Position numbers and translations under genes: made by a program
The notes under the pieces: generated by a model
What the model was told of the DNA's origin: nothing
Databases searched by the model: none
Seen by the model: the letters and a program-made list of their open reading frames with translations, nothing else
Part shown: positions 42,351 through 54,054 of the stretch, one piece after another
Position numbering within the stretch: the stretch's first letter is position 1
Layout: each line of letters begins with the position of its first letter
Assembly (NCBI RefSeq): GCF_963678635.1
Contig: NC_087068.1
Span: 31,002,318-31,066,317 of the forward strand
Length of the DNA: 64,000 bases
Direction: 5' to 3'
Origin: Symsagittifera roscoffensis
Lineage: Eukaryota > Xenacoelomorpha > Acoela > Convolutidae

Positions 42351-42994
42351 TGCTCATTTATAGTTTTTTTTGAACACCAAAATACGAGCACTTTTTTCAA
42401 AATTGATGACTCTTTTAAAAGAGTTGATTTTGACTTACCGCAACAATCTTTTGTTTCGTTGAAAAACTTTGCGTCGATATGAACCAATTCTTTTTGGTAC
42501 TTTGTTAGTGACAGGAAAACAATAACCCTCAAGATATAAAAAAATATACATAATTTTGGACGAATTTTAATCGGTTATTTAAGTTTGTATGATCTATAAT
42601 AAGCTGTAAAGGAGTATAAAAGATTATATTTTCTTGAACAAGATCACGATTACAATCGAGTACAAATCCTTTAAACACCTAATTCTGGTAATTACAGTCA
42701 AATATAATTGTGTAGAAATCAGCATGAAAAACCGATTACTTCAGCTTAAAATTGGATGCGGGATGATATTCTTCAAAGCCAGGTAAACAGTTCAAATGTT
42801 ACTTTTATTTCTTTTTCTGACAAAACAAACACTAGATCCCATAGGTTGACAAAAAAAAACATTTGTAATCAAACCCCAATGCTTATCAGCAGTAGCAGAT
42901 TTAGGGGAGGGAGGCGGGGGATTCGATTTCCTGCAGACACAAAGGTTCCCACCTTTTTTTACTAGTTTGAGATATCTATTTTTAGCTGACTGAT
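42351..42994. other. No gene seen
   Basis: AT-rich. At 42,890-42,920 the word CAGTAGCAGATTTAGGGGAG resembles CAGTAGCGGTTTTAGGGC at 48,612, a shape often seen at hAT-element ends; no matching right end was found. Confidence 0.3.
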
Positions 42995-43190
42995 CTTAAA
43001 ATTGTTCTAAAGGTTCTTTTGCGCGGCGCAAATTTTCCAAAAAAAAATGCCTAAAAGCTTTTCAAAAAATGCCTAAAAACGCCTTTTTTGACCTTTCTTC
43101 AAAAAAAATAAACAGAAAGTTTGGTCAAATTAGGGTCTTTATAGTGATTTAGGAGAGCTCAGAAATCGATTCGGTAGACCTAAAAAAAAA
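42995..43190 (+). repeat. Diverged single-arm relative of the 53.6-kb palindrome
   Basis: Blocks shared in order with the left arm at 53,630-53,827: TTCTAAAGG, GCGCGGCGC, AAATTTTCCAAAAA, CGCCTTTTTTGACC, GGTCTTTATAGTGATTTAGG (GTCTTTTTAGTGCTTTAGG in the arm) and AGAGCTCAGAAA. Only one arm is present. Confidence 0.65.
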
Positions 43191-43805
43191 GGTCGGCAAA
43201 ACGCAACAAAAATACTGGATTTGTTGCAACGAACAGTATTGTTTAGGTTATCGAACGTACGCAAGCCAATAAATTGAGATACAAACATTAAGTAAAAGCA
43301 CATGGGGGTGGGGATAAATCAATTTGAAAAAAAGCGTACATTTCACCTGAAGCAAATACAGCAAACTATTCACTGAAGAAAAAGGAGAAAAGACTGAACT
43401 GATGAAAGGTTTAGATCCATAAACACCGAAAACAAAATTACGTGCAATAAAACTTGATTTTATTTTGATTGCATGCACTTTTTTTGTTATTTAAACGACT
43501 GTGCTTATTTAGGCAGAGAAGAAAAATTGAAAACCCGTAAAAAGTTGCAAAATAGTTGGAAAGTAGTTGAAAAACTGTTGGAAAACAGTTTTTTTTCTGG
43601 TGTGAATTTTAAATTTAAAAAAAATAGTTTGAATATTTTTGAAGTATTGTAGCTTTTTGTTTTTTTTTGTTGATTTTTCAGCACTAAGAGTGATGTTTTC
43701 GCTAGATTTTTTCTAACAAAAATTAGAAGAGGAAGTTATAACCCTGTTCTCCTCTATTCCATTTTTGCTTGAAAGGTAAGTGATACTTAAGAAAACAAGA
43801 ATTGT
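43191..43805. other. No gene seen
   Basis: AT-rich sequence; a few local GTTG-containing repeats near 43,545-43,590. No coding support. Confidence 0.4.
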
Positions 43806-43949
43806 TTGAATTTGTTTCACAGAGTAGGCGTTAGTAAGCCTCAAATGATTTGTATTGCTTCAATTCCTATTTTTGTTAGGCTTCAGCAATACATCGTATA
43901 CGGTCAGATGCGGGTGCTCTTACTAAAAGTCACTGGAACTTTTTTTGTT

Positions 43950-45000
43950 TTACAAAACATTATCTCGCCGAAAAAAACCATCGAAAATCTTCAGCTTTAT
44001 CTGATTAGACTAGATTGTGAACCGATTATTAGTGCACCAACGAATACATGATTGAAAAAGGATTCGAACATTGAATGCTTTAACCTACCAAACTAATTTA
44101 AAAAAAAACAATTTAGGAAAGGATAAGAGACGGGGTGGAGTTTGCTTTTTTGTTCACAATGTCAAAATATTTCAGAACATTAGTACTTTTACCTCACACC
44201 AGTATCATATTTTGACTATCAAAAATAAATGAAAAAAACCACAGTTGATTGTTAACAGTGGTTCTTTTGAAACCTGGAAAAAATAAAGGGCCAGAAGATT
44301 ATCACATGTTCTTGATAAAGACTTCAATATTCATCATTTAAAATCGCAAATCAAAAGTACATGCAAGAACAGTCTTAATGCATTTAATCTGAATTGTCAA
44401 AACAATTCAATATCAACTCGTCAAACAATAGTTCAAAAAGTTGCATAAAAGATGGGTACTCAAATTGCGCTACAGATTTTAAGGTGTCGGCTACATTAAT
44501 TACAGACCAATCAACAAAAATTACGTACCTGAGAGAAAGAAAAAGTGAGTCTTCTGATAACAAATTCCTGAACAGAAACATGCAAAGTTTAGAACACGTT
44601 AGATGACAGGAAATATCCCAAAAAAATTGATATTTTTAAAACTGCATGATTTACAAAACAAAACGAAGAAAATAAAATTACATATTGGAATGAGTTTTAA
44701 TCAAAGAAGTACACAAAACAAAACACTTCGTTCCAATAAAACTAGAAACAATCAAAAATAAATCTGTATTGGTAATGACAATAAACATGTCTGGCAAAAA
44801 CGAAATTGTTTCCTATTTATATTAAGTCAGGAAGTCACAATCATAAAGCGAAAACTGTAAAAACTAGAAATATGTTACAAAAACTGATCATCAAGAAACA
44901 GAAACACTTTCATAGAAAAAAAATTAACAAACTAAACTTCAAAGTGATGCAAATTCCAACACAAGAGCAATGTCAATACTTTAAGAGAAAAATTGAGTAA
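43950..45000 (+). pseudogene. LINE endonuclease remnant
   Basis: Fragments read like an APE-type LINE endonuclease: GKDKRRGGVCFFVHNV at about 44,117-44,165 (the R-GGGV-x-hydrophobic strand) and SNCATDFKVSATLITDQS at about 44,460-44,515, resembling the C-terminal SDH-x-x-V block. A basic linker-like stretch follows at 44,806-45,000. Many stops. It may be related to the RT remnant at 56.7-58.1 kb. Confidence 0.4.
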
Positions 45001-46640
45001 AAGCTAAAAGTCTGCTTATCTGAGCCAAGATAAAATTGAATACTTTAATAAGTTTCTTTTTGCAATTGGCTGAAAAAAATCATTGCAAAAAAAATTTATC
45101 AGACACGATTTCTTCAAAGTTTGGTCCATCTGAAAACAAGCAAAAAATCTTCTCAAATTATTGATTTTTTCGATATATACGGTGTTTTGACTAAAAAAGC
45201 AAATTGACTTCAGACCTAAAAGGTCAACAGTTTTCTTACTTGACTTTCAAATAAAACAGAAAATTTATACTTGGTATGGCTTTTTTGTATTCAGTCAATT
45301 ATCGCAGATCAAAGTAAATTTTTTATACCCCATTGTTGATATCAACTCCCTGAGTTCGAATGTATTCAAACGCCAATCATTATTCTGAGAGATTGAAAAT
45401 TACCAATTTGGGTTCGTTTTTTTACTAAATTTTGCACATTTTGAAGATTTTAATTGTAATGCTGAAAACGTAACGCGAATTATTTATGCGTGGCGACTTA
45501 TCCAGCCTAACAAAATTGTTTCAATTTGATTTTAGGTAATCTGATTGGTCGTATTGATTCTGTACGACCCAAGTTTTCCCACTTGATGTTTGATATTCTC
45601 CCCAGTTTGTATTTTCTCAATATTCGATTTAGCAAAAACATATTTCAAGAGCCAGTCGAAACAATCAGGTCTTTGTCTTGATATACGAGCAGACTTGTTG
45701 TTCCGACTTTTGATAAAGTGACGGGAAATTATTCCTCGGGGTAGTTTTTTTTTCTCCAGACATAGTTTGACAATTTAACTAGCATTTTTTGACGGAATTT
45801 TTGGTCGAAAGGTATTTGTTGTCATGGAAAGTTTTGTCCCCTCTCGTTGTTTTTTTGTAAAGTTATAGGGTTTAAAGATTGCCTGTTCGACCGATTTGAG
45901 GCAAATAACTGTCGATATATTTCGGGCTATTAACAAGAAGCCAGGGTTTTTACCCGTCTTAGAAATCGCGCCAAACTTAATTAGGGCATTCTAAATAGCG
46001 TGGTTATAATTTGCTACAAGGAAAACGTTTCACTTGGTTTTTCAGGTATCGTGTGGGATGATTTTCAAAAAAATCTCAATTTTTTTACAATATTTTTTTT
46101 GAAAGTTTTATCTTTTCGTTTTGAAGCAAACACTATTCCATAGACCTTAAGAGGCAGTCGGATTTTTGAGGGCTTCCCGTTGATACGGACTGTCTAGTTA
46201 TCAATGTGTTATCAATTTATTATCAATTTTTATCCTAAATTTGACCTAATTTGTGTAAAGCAAACCACACAATTTCAAAACAAAGCGGTTCAATTGCTTT
46301 TTGATCGTGGTTGGTTGGGTTAGTTCCCAAAGAAAAGTTAGCGCCCCAAATTTCTTGCCTAAGGGTCTAAATTATCAGTTGACATCGAGATTTTTTGATT
46401 AACACTTAATTGCACCTGACCAGTCAATTTGGGAAACTGATCGTTAGAGCTTCACTCTGAAATAAAAACGTGATAATAATCTCGCTAATTAAATTCTACG
46501 TTCGGTTTCAATTGCAAAAATAAACTCTGATTAAGTTAGAATCTGTAAGTAAGTCAGTTTGAATGTATCATAAACATAAGAAATTAAAATCTAAAAAGAT
46601 GAATGAATCGTCTCGGTTGTATTCTTTTGTTTCGTCTTGT
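45001..46640. other. No gene seen; downstream flank of the carrier gene
   Basis: AT-rich with no supported coding or RNA gene. The minus-strand polyadenylation word (TTTATT on plus) nearest to the carrier gene is at about 46,215. Confidence 0.4.
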
Positions 46641-46643
46641 CAT

Positions 46644-47564
46644 TCATTTTCTTTTCTTTGTTTCGTCAATAAGTTTGATCAGATATTCATGACTGACAAA
46701 CATGCAAACGTTCCACAATACGAGTCGACATCCATTGAAAACCACACCTTTGTAAAAACCCTTGAACCCATCTTTGACCCAAACGTCACGGGTGCAGCTG
46801 AAAACGTTGCTATATTCGCAATGCTTTGTTTTGTTCGAATATACAGTTTTGATCACATCCGAAGGCGTCGCTACGATCGTAGCAACAAACCCGGTGAAAA
46901 GGGCCGAAGAAAAATAGAGAAAAAATCCTTCCTCGAAAACCTTATGGTCTTTGAGATAAGTTTTCGTGACATCAAAGGTCCCGACTTCAGCCCCCGTGAC
47001 GGCCATACTTCGTTTGGCGCTCGGAACCGTTCCTCGCCACAAGCCCTGCTTAACCCCTTCATATTTCAATATTTCTGTATAAGCTTGAAATGACGTTTTG
47101 TAACGAGAAGGATTGGCTTGGCAGCGGACTTTGACGACATCTGTAGGCTGTCCTACACAAACAGCCAAGACACCTGTTGTGCAGCCCGACAAGAACTTGA
47201 TAGACATTGGCATTTTTGAGGGATTATTTGAGACGTTGAAAAGCTCGCAGTATTTGTCTCTGACTTGCTCGTAGAACCCAATTTTGACTGAGTTCATCAC
47301 CATCTGACGTTGCACAGCGGCCAATGAGCCTGCCCTTCCGCCGTAAAATGCCCGCGCACCCCCATAATTGTAGGTTGCCTTGACACGTGACATGGCTCTT
47401 TGCAGGGGGTTCATGTGAGATTTGGGCTCTCCGGCTACCATGGCGCGTACTTTCAATGTGTCAACCGGAAGGGTTACCAGTTCTGCAATTATTCCCGCTA
47501 CTCCGCCGCTAGAAACTCTCGCAATTTGAACAAGCTTTGAGTCGTCTTTGTGGTGCGACGTCAT
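46644..47564 (-). CDS. Mitochondrial carrier, uncoupling-protein-like (SLC25 family)
   Basis: 306 residues in one exon, the usual length for SLC25 carriers of the mitochondrial inner membrane. The three signature repeats are visible: PVDTLKVR, PTDVVKVR and PSDVIKTV. The second repeat (GQPTDVVKVR) and the blocks QGLWRGTVPSAKRS, GAEVGTFDVTKTYL and RLVLWNVCMFVSHEYL resemble UCP2/UCP3-type proteins, so transport or proton leak is the likely role. The third signature ends in Val where K/R is usual, and the loop after it (YSNKTKHCEYSN) is unusual, so transport may differ. No intron is seen; upstream of ATG 47,564 a tttctcaag could be a splice acceptor, so a 5' UTR intron is possible. Start chosen at the first ATG before the first helix. 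The flanks hold only transposon debris. An intronless copy could be a retrogene. Confidence 0.85.
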   Translation of the reverse strand: MTSHHKDDSKLVQIARVSSGGVAGIIAELVTLPVDTLKVRAMVAGEPKSHMNPLQRAMSRVKATYNYGGARAFYGGRAGSLAAVQRQMVMNSVKIGFYEQVRDKYCELFNVSNNPSKMPMSIKFLSGCTTGVLAVCVGQPTDVVKVRCQANPSRYKTSFQAYTEILKYEGVKQGLWRGTVPSAKRSMAVTGAEVGTFDVTKTYLKDHKVFEEGFFLYFSSALFTGFVATIVATPSDVIKTVYSNKTKHCEYSNVFSCTRDVWVKDGFKGFYKGVVFNGCRLVLWNVCMFVSHEYLIKLIDETKKRK

Positions 47565-49629
47565 CTTGAGAAATATATGTAGGAAAATATCTTAATAAAT
47601 TAACAGTTTAACAAAAGAATAAGTTAACAAGTTTCGAGATGTTGCGTTGTGCCTTACAAGGAATCGGTGCCAAAGCTTAGCTCACAGTTCAATTTAAGTC
47701 TGAAATTAGAGTCACCTCGATTAAATTCGGTTGACCGTATATTGCTTTAGCTGTGTTGTAATTTTCTAATTTGAGTTTTTAAACCAAAAAGTCATTACAA
47801 AATGTGCGCCAGATCTATTTTTATATTTATGTGCATTAATAAGTTGAGCCATGTGTTACTCTGTTCACGATATAAGTTGATAATCTTCAACAAAAACAGA
47901 CATAAAGTTAGTATTTTCATACATCCTTGTCATCAATGAAACAAGGTATGTATTTTTTTCTGAGCTGAGAGGTCATTTTTGAGCTACTTAAGCAAGTAAA
48001 TAGAATGGTTGATATTTTAGAATTTGAAAATACCACAAATTGTACAAAATCACGAGCTATCTTTAAATATCGATGACATCATATATGTATTTTTTATAAA
48101 TTGTGATTACGGACTTTAATGCTTATTTTAGTCGTTTCGAGATATCAGCACAATTTTTAAACGCTCAGCAACCAATTTTTATCAAATGACAATAACTGAA
48201 TGTTGTTCCGAGCATTGAAAATTTGTAATCTGTATTTTGAAAACTTTTTTGTTTTGAAAATTTTCTTGTTTTTCTTGTCATTTTTCTTCAAAAACTGTTT
48301 TCCTTTTGGCATATTTTACTATGACTTTCGAAGATGCCTAAGTTCTATTTTTTCTTTCAGATCTTTTTTATCACAGCACGCAGAAATAACGACACTCATT
48401 TGAAAAAAAAATTTTCTACTTTCATAAGACTCTATGGTCGGAAAATTCTGTGCTACATGCACAGTAGCCGGCTATCCTTGTATTAATTTTATTTTGTCTG
48501 TAAATTTGTTTCTTTTTGCTTGTTGATTTTGGCTGTAGATCATGGGTATAATTTCCGGCCACAGTTTAAATTTTTGAAGACGTTGGTGCGCTGCTTTAAT
48601 TTTTTTCATATCGAATTTACCAGTAGCGGTTTTAGGGCCGGGCGGAGGGGGGGGGCAATGTTTCTTTTTCAAGGATTCTACCCCCTGCTCACCCAAAAGG
48701 TCCCAAAAGGTTCTCAAAAAAAGTCAACAAAACTTTCGAAGTTTTTCTCAAACTCAGCCCCTCCCCTCAAGAATATAGACAAAATTAGTTGTTCTACAAG
48801 CTATTTGTAATTTTTTAACTTAACAAAAATATTTACTCAAAGATATTTTTAACTTTCTAATTTTACAATAATTTTTACTCAAAGGTTTTTCTAATTCTAC
48901 AATTTTATACCAGTAAATACTCAATTTTTTAATTTTTAAAATTTTCAAATTTTTTTAAAGCGTAGGGGAAAACGATTTAATTTGAAACAGTCTGTAAATT
49001 TGGTTTTGGGGGCAGATAGTGCAGTTATGGACATGATGCGCAAGGCTAGTTAATGCAAGGCTAGGAGTCAAAGCAAAGATGTAAAAGTGCATGCACATAA
49101 CACAGAACACCCGATCCGAGTGCTCCGCAAAGTTTGCTACTCCCGATTCGAATTGGTTATAAGGAGGCCAGCATATTTTTCAGCAACAAGTAGTTGACTC
49201 CGGAAAACGAAATAGGTTCAAATGATGTGGTCGCGTGCTGACTGGAGAACCAGCACACGCAAAAATACTCGGGAACCACGATGTTGGAAGAAAACAGGGT
49301 ATGCGCAGAGACTCGATTCAATCTCTTGATTGAAACGCGAATTAGCCAGGAGGAAACCTCACCTTTTATGGGATAAATATATAATGTCGTCTAGCAGTGA
49401 TTCAATAATTTTGAGGAAGAGGGTTGCAGTATTTAACGGAGGTCCGTGTTCCTGAAAAAAGCTACGATTTGCTATGCGAGTAAAGTTTCAGGAGATGATG
49501 TTTGCGTCAGATTTACAAAGAGGCGGCGAAGCTTCGTTTCGCGCACACTAGCGAAAACACGACAAAAAGTAGCTCTAGAACGTGCAAAAATAAAAAACAA
49601 AAATAAGTATCGAATTAGCAAAAAATTCG
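47565..49629. other. No gene seen; repeat fragments
   Basis: Upstream flank of the carrier gene. Near 48,432 a stretch (TGGTCGGAAAATTCTGTGCT) is similar to 54,921 onward, a dispersed repeat. At 48,612 a CAGTAGCGGTTTTAGGGC word followed by a G run looks like a hAT-type end. No coding region supported. Confidence 0.35.
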
Positions 49630-49716
49630 ACTGGTCTAGGATTCGATCTGCGACCTACTGCAATCAAAAGATTTTGAGTCTCACGTACTAACCATTCAGT
49701 ACGCATAACCACCGAC
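49630..49716 (-). tRNA. tRNA-Leu-like sequence or tRNA-derived SINE head
   Basis: On the minus strand GACTCAAAATC offers anticodon CAA preceded by T, a D-arm-like GTAC...GTAC pair encloses GAATGGTTA, and AGATCGAATCC matches the internal B box of tRNA genes. The acceptor stem does not pair cleanly, so it is more likely a pseudogene or SINE than a working tRNA. Confidence 0.3.
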
Positions 49717-49854
49717 AAACACGAGTCACAAATAAAGCAGCTATATATGTTAATAACTTGTCAATGCATTCAGCAAAAGTGGTACCAAGTACAAATACAC
49801 TCAATTTTGCAAGTAATAATTTGGATTATCGGAAACTGAAGGCATCGCCGCACT

Positions 49855-50846
49855 GGAGTTCCATGGATAATAATCGATTATATTGCCATTTTTTAGTCAG
49901 TATCTATAAAATTAGAAAAACAATCGCTAATAATCTAACAAAAATGGATTATAATCTTGTATTTTTTAAATCAATATAATTCATTATAATCGATTATAAT
50001 AGTTTATAATCCATTAAAAATGGATTATAATCATAGTATTTTTAAAATCATTATATAACATTATAATAGATTATAATCGATTATAATGTATTTTTGAAAC
50101 GAAATTATGAATTTTGCAATTTTTTTTTCAAAGTTAATTCATTTCTTGTTTCGTACAGTTGCTATGCATTACGTTTCATAATTTTTTACTTTTCACAAAA
50201 GATTTTATTTGTTTATGTTTTCTCTACTTTTTCTATACTACGTAAGCTTCGTCAACACTTTTAACAACCCCCTTTCCCAGTTTACCCCCGCCACCTCACA
50301 GTTTATCACCCCTCCCAAAGTTTAACAGCCCCCCCCTTGCTAAAAAATGGGGGGGGGAGGTTGGAGCAGAAAACTTGGGTGAGGGGGTTAAAATGGAGAA
50401 AATGTAAGCAAACTCGGGGGGGGGGGGGAGTAAACTGTAACTGGTGGGGAGAGGGTTGGCTTTGGGGGTAAAAATATGGGGGTGAGCGTAGGGATAAACA
50501 TAGGAAGTGGGGAAGGGGGCAAATGCGGATGTGGGCAAAGCGAGGGAAGGGGGTTAACTTGTGTAGTTTAAGATTGCGAGTAGGCCGTGAGTAACGCAGA
50601 AATGTTGCAAATTTTTCAAATGATTTTGCAGAAAAATGTGAAGAAAATAATTCATTATAATGGATTTCAAATGGATTATAATCCATTATAATGGATTTCA
50701 ATCGATTGTTTAATTGGGAAAATAATCGATTATAATAACACAATATAATCGATTTCGTGGTCTAAATTTGCTACAATAATGGATTATAATGACAACATTT
50801 TAGATAACAATTTTCCATTATAATCGATTATTATCCATGGAACTCC
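49855..50846. mobile_element. About 1-kb foldback element with 28-bp perfect inverted ends
   Basis: The 28 bp at 49,855-49,882 (starting GGAGTTCCATGGATAATAAT) are exactly inverted at 50,819-50,846. Inside are many ATAATCGATTATAATGG-like words on both sides of a centre that is C-rich (about 50,268-50,338) then G-rich (50,349-50,550). No coding region. Superfamily not assigned. Confidence 0.65.
50268..50550. repeat. C-run to G-run switch with homopurine tract
   Basis: The plus strand changes from runs of C to runs of G around an 11-base AT-rich loop (ttgctaaaaaatg). G runs include one of about 12 bases near 50,417. It can form a hairpin and several G-quadruplexes. Confidence 0.7.
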
Positions 50847-52131
50847 GGTCCGGGTCCACATAAACTTTGCATGTAACAAATCGCAAAGCATAAAACCACT
50901 TTATGTATAAATTATGCATTTCAAAAATATATTGAGTTAGAAAGTCTCATAACAGTTTTTATTTTTGTTGTTGTTTGAAACAAATAAGCTTTTTTTTCGG
51001 TTCATTGATGAACTAAAAATGCATCAACTGGGTTAACTTAATACCATTCGAATTTCAAAGCACATGCTATTCAGAGGCTGCAAAGGTGCCCCAAAAGTTG
51101 CACTAATTTTTGCGAATCAGGTTAGAAAAAAAGGTTATCAGGGATCGTGCGCGATTCTTGTGAGGTAAATATTGTATATCTACATTTTCTAAGTAAATAA
51201 TTCAAATTTAATAATACATTAAGTTGACGCTAGCATTAAAAGGTACTTTGAAATGGGCTCTGTGTTCAGGTAGGAAGAGGGGGGAAGTATATTCAGTAAT
51301 TTCTACATTCAGTCATGTTGGTCTGCTTCGATGATAGAACTTCTCAAAGGCAAATGAGCAATGGCAGCCCCTTTACAGCAGCCTCCTCAGCTTCCTGGAG
51401 ATCAGCAAAAGATGTTGTGTAACAAAAAGTTTAGGTGGACCTGGGTAAAAAATGGAGCTATTGAGACTCGATTCAATGCATATAGATTTTGAAAGTACTT
51501 ACCAGCATTGAAATACAACCCCCCAGCTTTACGTCACATAGTGTTTAATTTTTTTGATTGGATTTTTCTGCATGCAATGAGGACTCCGCCACTTTTAGTC
51601 TCTTTTTTAAAAAGACAGTCAGGGATAAGTTCTGCAATTCAGTAACTACAGTTGAAAACAGTTTGAAAAACAGTAGTGGAGTTCGCGTTTTACTCAAAAG
51701 CTCCAATTTCGCACAAAATATATGTAATGCCGTTAAAATTGAATAATTTTAGCCCTCCGTTTGCTGGTGGGATCGGGATATGGTCACCAGGCAAGCGTAT
51801 AATCGTTTTTGGTTGGAACCTATACAGTCGTTACCTTACTAACAAGTCTAATTAAAATCACTAGCCAGTATCCTATCCAAAATCACTAGTCACTACGCAT
51901 AAACACAATTTTATTCGAAATTCAACTAGCAGCTATACTAGGTTGCACACCTCCGCTAGATACAAAAGCAATACGTCAGTGCAAAATTCTACAAGATACA
52001 TTACGAAGCATAGCTGTGTACTTTTTGCAAATGCGGGTTCGGTGATTTTAGACCTGAAAAGCTGAAGTCGCCCATTCCACAGCATTTTTATTTTAATTTT
52101 GGCTGCGTATTATGTGACCAAGGGCTAAATT
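50847..52131. other. No gene seen
   Basis: AT-rich intergenic sequence. No coding frame, RNA gene or repeat is supported. Confidence 0.4.
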
Positions 52132-52308
52132 ATGGGCTGCGGAGTTCGTGATCAAAAGTGTGACCAAAACAGCGGATTCCGTGACCGAATGTTGTACATT
52201 GCGATGAAAAAACACGGAATCCGCAAGCAGCCGGAGACCGATTCCGTTGTTTTTGCTCCTAAGCATAGTTCTCTGGTACTTCATTGTTTTCTGATTCTTA
52301 AAGTATAG
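52132..52308 (+). CDS. Possible small ORF (58 residues), unrecognised
   Basis: ATG 52,132 to TAG 52,306-52,308 in a GC-richer island. The product starts MGCGVRDQKCDQNSGFRDR and has no known domain. The minus strand is also open over the same region, so coding is uncertain; it may be a gene fragment or exon. Confidence 0.2.
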   Translation: MGCGVRDQKCDQNSGFRDRMLYIAMKKHGIRKQPETDSVVFAPKHSSLVLHCFLILKV

Positions 52309-53609
52309 TTTCAACATGCAAATAAAGTCTCAAGATTAACCTTTTATTGAAATTTATTCTTTCAACTTTTTCTATTATTTTTTAAAGTAGTCTTTGATTC
52401 TGAAGTTTTCCAGTTGTCGGTTCAATCTTTTTTTTGCTAAAACTTTTTAAATATTAAGAGGCAATTCAAGCATATGCAGAACTTTATCAAAGTCACTCAG
52501 CATTCAGTGGCATGTATGTAATAGTAAATTGTGTTAATACGCGGCATTTATGTCATCGTACTGTTATCATGGTGGCATTTTTGTTCACTGCTCAGACGTT
52601 ATAGAAGACATGCCCGAGTTGAAATCCCACCAACAGTTATAGTAATAGTTATAGTTATAACTGTAGTACCCCAGTCCAGTGATTGCTACTTTTCAACCTT
52701 AATTCATGTAGAAGTCCCATCTGCGATATCTCAGAGCTTTTTCAGTATGATTCGGTACAAAAAAAAACTAAAGAGCTTAAACTTAAGAAATTTCTTTAAC
52801 ACTTTGCTTGTGTAACTCATTATCGTAACTTTTAAACAAGAGAGTGAGTCCGTAACCACTGTCAGATCAATAGGAAAATTATGTATGACGGGTTTGCGAA
52901 AAAAAGAACGACGCTTCCCGTTTTTTAGGTCTCGTAATGAATGCTTACAAACATGGTTGGCAAACATACAAACCAACTTAAAAACATAATGCTTAGTGCA
53001 ACATCTTTAGTGCAAAAGTCTTTAGTTTATAAGTGGGTCAAAATTGGTAATCCAAAAAATGTTCACATAGAAACCTGATATTTCCTTATTTTTAGCAGCG
53101 AAAATCTGATAAGTTTTGGAAATATATGCTTTTAAGATCCAATGTAAAAACTTGGATATTGCTTTAAGAGTTGAGGTGTAATGCGAATGAATGGTTCATC
53201 CAATTTTAAATAGGCCGAATTAAATTTAGCCCAAACTACTTATTTAGCCAATCTTTCGCGGGCGAAAACAACTATCATCTTCACATCGAGATGTGTTGAC
53301 GGTTGGAGCGCGAGAGATTACGCCCTAATAACTGATAAAGCAACAGAATGAGTCGAAATAACCAAGCATTAATACCAGAGTTGAACTGAGCCAAATGAAA
53401 TAGAAGCTGAAGAGATAAATAATACACCAAATAACTCTGAGAACTACAACATGCTACCAGCGACAGAAGGGGGCGAATCAGTAACCCACTCGGCAATACT
53501 CTTTCAAAAGCTTTAAACTAGAATCTCGTCGCGGCATTGAGGTACTAGATACGCTACAAGAAACTCGGATCATAACTCCACGAACTCTGAAACTATTTAG
53601 GAGAAAGAT
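52309..53609. other. No gene seen
   Basis: Intergenic, AT-rich. A short local AGTTATAGT-type repeat is at about 52,636-52,665. Confidence 0.4.
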
Positions 53610-54054
53610 GTGGCCGACCGACACTAAAACTTTTCTAAAGGCGCCTTCGGCGTCAATACATACTTAACTTTTAGGGGGACCGCGCGCCAAAAAAACGCAT
53701 TTTTTGGCAAAATTTTCCAAAAAGTGACCAACACGGCTTTTTTGACCTGTTTTTTCAAAATTTTGCCTGCGAATTTGGCCGAAACAGCGTCTTTTTAGTG
53801 CTTTAGGAGAGCTCAGAAAATCAATTTAGGTTGACCAAATTGATTTTCTGAGCTCTCCTAAAGCACTAAAAAGACGCTGTTTCGGCCAAATTCGCAGGCA
53901 AAATTTTGAAAAAACAGGTCAAAAAAGCCGTGTTGGTCACTTTTTGGAAAATTTTGCCAAAAAAGGCGTTTTTTTGGCGCGCGGTCCCCCTAAAAGTTAA
54001 GTATGTATTGACGCCGAAGGCGCCTTTAGAAAAGTTTTAGTGTTGGTCGGCCAC
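53610..54054. repeat. 445-bp near-perfect palindrome (218-bp arms, 9-nt loop)
   Basis: Left arm 53,610-53,827, loop AGGTTGACC 53,828-53,836, right arm 53,837-54,054. Base-by-base comparison finds two mismatches in 218 positions, about 99 percent. Outer ends read GTGGCCGACC. No target-site duplication flanks it. If transcribed it would give a 218-bp double-stranded RNA hairpin. A diverged single arm lies at 43 kb. No coding content. Confidence 0.93.

Noticed and set aside
46563-47093. 176-residue plus-strand open frame
   Set aside because: It is the antisense of the carrier gene; the minus strand carries the SLC25 motifs and full-length family match.
49446-49691. 81-residue basic frame
   Set aside because: Overlaps the tRNA-like sequence and has no domain; composition suggests chance.
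53610-54054. Possible coding or tRNA content of the palindrome
   Set aside because: No open frame beyond short stretches and no cloverleaf; it is only an inverted repeat.
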